This document shows, piece by piece, positions 61,136 through 64,000 of a DNA stretch of 64,000 nucleotides. Location of the stretch: positions 310,001 to 374,000 of the forward strand of contig NW_002476353.1 of NCBI RefSeq assembly GCF_000189635.1, read 5' to 3'. The translations under genes were made by a program, and so were the position numbers. The notes below the pieces were generated by a model. That model had not been told where the DNA came from and ran no database searches. It saw only the letters and a program-made list of their open reading frames with translations. The stretch is from Tetrahymena thermophila SB210 (Eukaryota > Ciliophora > Oligohymenophorea > Hymenostomatida > Tetrahymenidae). The stretch's first letter is position 1, and each line of letters opens with the position of its first letter.

Positions 61136-63262
61136 TCAAAGTGGACATTGTTGAACAAAGTGGTGTTGAAGCTTATTATGGGAAATACCAACGCTTTTAG
61201 AATTAAAATTAAATTAATATTTAAATTAATATTTTGCTATTTTTAAGTTATTTACTTGACATAGTTAACTTTGTTACGGTGCATTTGATAGGCTAATAAA
61301 TTTTTTTCTTCTTTGTGAGATTTAATTGCATCGTATTTCTTCATTAATTGCTTGATATTTTATAAATAATAAGAATTCTTTCAATTGATAATATAATTGA
61401 ATTACAATCTAGAAATTTTATGTGGCTAAAACTAATTATCTCTATCTGTATCCTTCTTCTCCCAAAATAGCTTTCATACGAGAAGCATAATTGCTGATAG
61501 GTCTATAATATTATTTATAAATATGTCTGAATGATCTGTGACCAAGGGTTTTTCCATTTGGTAATTCTAATTCTCCTCTTTCGTTTAAAGTTGCTTTTGC
61601 AATCCTAAAATAAAAATAATAATTTAGCATTTTACTCATAAGTGATTGGTTTTCAAAAATCTTACTTTATCCTATGGATTCTATATTTTTTTTATTATTT
61701 TATTCTTTCTCTCTTTTTGCTTTCATCTTCACCTTCTTCATTTTCATCTTCCCATTCTTCTTCATTGTTTTGCTTTTTAGCTTTAGTAGGTTTCTTTTCA
61801 AGTTAAATTTCATCTTCATCTTCGTCCTACTCTTTGATGGTGTTCTTAACTTTATGCTTTGATGACTCTTCTTGTTCTTCATCTCCATCAACATCTTCGT
61901 AATCAGATTCATTGCTATCAATACAACTTTCCCATTCTTCGCAGTCATCATCATTATCACCATCCTTTTTGTTTTGGACAATTTCAATAACCTTCTCATG
62001 AAGAGTATTATTTTATTTAAGAGTTTTTTGATATTCAACAGCTTCTTCGATTTGAGGAGTGAAATCATAAAAATCAGCATATTCATCAAAGACAGTTGAT
62101 TACATGAAACAATGACCTTTATCCATCATATGCATCTTAACAGCATCTGAAGTCTTTTTTTATAAAAAATAAATAAATAAATCATTGCTAATTCATAAAA
62201 TCTAATTTTATCTTTCCAAATGATAAAAAAAATAGAGTATAAATAGATTTTTGCTTAAAAAGAATATAATCGTTTACAATAAATTGCTTGCAACCCTTGT
62301 TTTCACAGAGAATACATAAATATGTGATATTTATTTTTAATCCTAAATGCTTAAGTAAACCCTTTTTATCTACACAATACTTTTCTTCGCTAATAAAGAA
62401 ACTATGGGCTTTGTTCATATGTACTAAGTTCCTAAATTTTATTTTAAATATATTCATTAGTTAACTCGTAAATACAATCTTAGGAGTTAAAAATAAGTTT
62501 ATTAATTACTTTTCAATATCAACTGATTTCTTATCACAGAACAAGCAAACAGTTTAATCCTTATCTGTGGTTACAGTTGGTGCCTTAGGTGCTTCCTTAG
62601 TGTTAGTGGAGGGGTTTTACTTTTTCTATTCATAAATTTTTTCATTTTCTTTGTGCTTCTTTGATATTATGTGAGCTTTAAAAGTACTTTCTGTATTAAA
62701 TGACTTACTTTTATTATTATAAATATTAAAATGAGTTTATAAATTTCATTATAGTTTGTTTTTGTTATATATATTGTAATCTTATTTTGATCGAAATATA
62801 TTTTAATTGCTTAAAAATATTTGCCAATATATTTAAAAAAATTATTTCTAGTAGTACTTGCATGGTATGCACTTGAAATCATCTGCTAACTAAACTCCGC
62901 TTTTAGTTGAATCCATAGTCTTCTTTTGCTGATCGATAATTTCTAATAGTTTTATGATAATTAAGTTATTTTTTATACAAGATTGAGAATCTAATGCTAA
63001 ATTTTAAATATAATTGAATTTGTTTTCAATAATATGGTTTACATTTTTTCTTTAATTCAAATTATTCGGGAGTTGCAGGGATAAGATCAAGCATTCTTCT
63101 TTTTATGTTATAAAGATGCAACTCGCTTTTGTAATGAACTTTATACTCCTTGTCATTCTAAAATTGCAAGAGACATTATGCGCAAAAATATTCTCCTGTT
63201 GCTTTAATAATCTAAAGACCTCCGTTTGTTGAAATAGAGTTATTTAATAAACTTTGACTCAT
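61136..63262 (-). CDS. REI1: Rei1/ZNF622 family pre-60S ribosomal maturation factor
   Basis: Eight exons (63262-63043, 62996-62858, 62707-62510, 62431-62278, 62153-61666, 61604-61406, 61350-61256, 61193-61136) give 516 residues with all phases closing. Zinc-finger blocks in order are YFCAQCLLQF with HYKSELHLYNIKRR, FKCIPCNKSF with HIISKKH, VCLFCDKKSVDIEKNLVHM, and LCILCENKGCKQF with VKMHMMDKGHCFM. An acidic region follows (DDDCEEWESCIDSNESDYED and more). Then come the family block LPNGKTLGHRSFRHIYKQYY and the C-terminal VGISHNKLQHHF. Rei1 acts late in cytoplasmic 60S subunit maturation, helping to release and recycle export factors. The last exon is only 58 bp and was found from its conserved motif. 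Intron lengths run from 46 to 150 bp. Confidence 0.93.
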
Positions 63263-64000
63263 CTACTTAGCTTTTTAATAATTTTGTGTTTGCTTTTTAA
63301 AGAGATCAATTTTAATTTTGTGTTTTTTTTTTCTTCTTTTAATTACAATACTTTTGGATATTATTTACCAAACGAAGCATGTATTTAATTATAAGCTTAA
63401 ATATTTTTTTTAATAAATTCTTCCTTATCCATTGCATTCATTATATCTAGTAATTAATCAAAATTAGATTTTCTACTTTCAAATACAAATATTATAATTA
63501 ATTCTTTCTGTTCATTTAGCTCTTTCGAAAATTAATTTTAATCTTAATTAATTAAAAATTCTACTTAAATTTTTGTATTACAATTTTATTAATTTGTTAA
63601 TAATTTTATTAAATTTAATTTATTCTTGATTATCATAAATATTTTTTTCTCCCTTATAACTTATGGAAGATATAAATAAAAATATTATAATTAGTTCTTA
63701 CTAAATAGAAAAAAACTTTTAAAAAAATTGTTTGAAAATTGAAAATCATTTTAGATGCAAATTATTAATTATCTTTTTCTCATTTTAACTTTTAAATTCC
63801 AAATAATATTATTGCTTTTTATTTAAGTCCTCTCCTCTTAAAAATTTGATTTGAAATTATTATTATTTTTTTTAAGTAATTATACTGTCTTTATATACTG
63901 CAATCCTCATTAATAGAAGTTTAACCCTCGACCAAATTTTATAATTGATTGAGAGACTTAAATAAAATAAACTCCAGAAATTTTAGTAAGAAGCATAAAT
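63263..64000. other. AT-rich flank upstream of the Rei1/ZNF622 gene
   Basis: It should contain the Rei1/ZNF622 promoter. No coding exon or RNA gene was recognised up to the window edge. Confidence 0.5.

Noticed and set aside
61700..62089. Minus-strand 129-codon frame rich in Lys, Met and Leu.
   Set aside because: It overlaps the acidic exon of the Rei1/ZNF622 gene in a different frame; the GAA/GAT-rich codons read out of phase give Lys/Met/Leu runs.
1..64000. Searches by eye for tRNA, rRNA, CRISPR arrays, transposase genes, and telomeric CCCCAA/GGGGTT repeats.
   Set aside because: No convincing example was seen. Short direct repeats found are microsatellites (TATG, TAAG, CTGT, TTAC) without the spacing of CRISPR arrays or the ends of mobile elements. 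A covariance-model scan could still find a small RNA missed by eye.

Overview
The window looks like macronuclear DNA of an oligohymenophorean ciliate, very probably Tetrahymena or a close relative. It is extremely AT-rich. Every recognisable gene is open only if TAA and TAG are read as glutamine and TGA is the sole stop. Introns are mostly 45-80 bp, begin GTAAnn and end AAAG or TAG. Because TAA/TAG are common inside genes, only the fragments of these genes that happen to lack them stay open under the standard code. All models here were built by hand by reading the ciliate code across GT..AG introns, and total length and phase were checked arithmetically for most of them.

Layout. 2.3-4.0 kb: fibrillarin (+). 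6.3-7.8 kb: a predicted dual-acylated unknown protein (+). 9.1-10.9 kb: an ABHD17-like serine hydrolase (+). 11.3-13.7 kb: two minus-strand membrane-anchored unknowns. 14.2-16.9 kb: a 16-exon leucine-repeat protein (+). 17.8-20.7 kb: a MORN-repeat protein (+). 21.8-26.9 kb: a 1449-residue adaptor with VHS-like, GAT-like, hinge and adaptin-ear regions (+). 28.1-29.8 kb: a second MORN protein (-). 30.5-32.6 kb: a DHHC palmitoyltransferase (+). 33.9-36.6 kb: a sulfide:quinone oxidoreductase-like flavoprotein (-). 37.5-40.9 kb: a secreted GH2 beta-mannosidase (-). 42.1-43.3 kb: an unknown coiled-coil protein (-). 44.7-54.1 kb: three tandem (+) paralogues sharing an N-terminal C-x4-C...C-x3-H motif. 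55.2-59.5 kb: a second VHS-like adaptor with a long Q/N/S-rich tail (-). 61.1-63.3 kb: the Rei1/ZNF622 pre-60S factor (-).

Themes. Fibrillarin and Rei1/ZNF622 are ribosome-biogenesis genes. Lipidation recurs: a DHHC transferase, an ABHD17-like hydrolase (a depalmitoylase family) and three proteins starting with N-myristoylation-like MG motifs. Two VHS-like trafficking adaptors lie about 30 kb apart. No rRNA, tRNA, CRISPR, insertion sequence or telomeric repeat was recognised. Gene-free stretches of 0.4-2.3 kb are AT-rich with microsatellites and two families of degenerate repeats. The strongest candidates for something undescribed are the GGA-like adaptor and the three-copy zinc-motif family.
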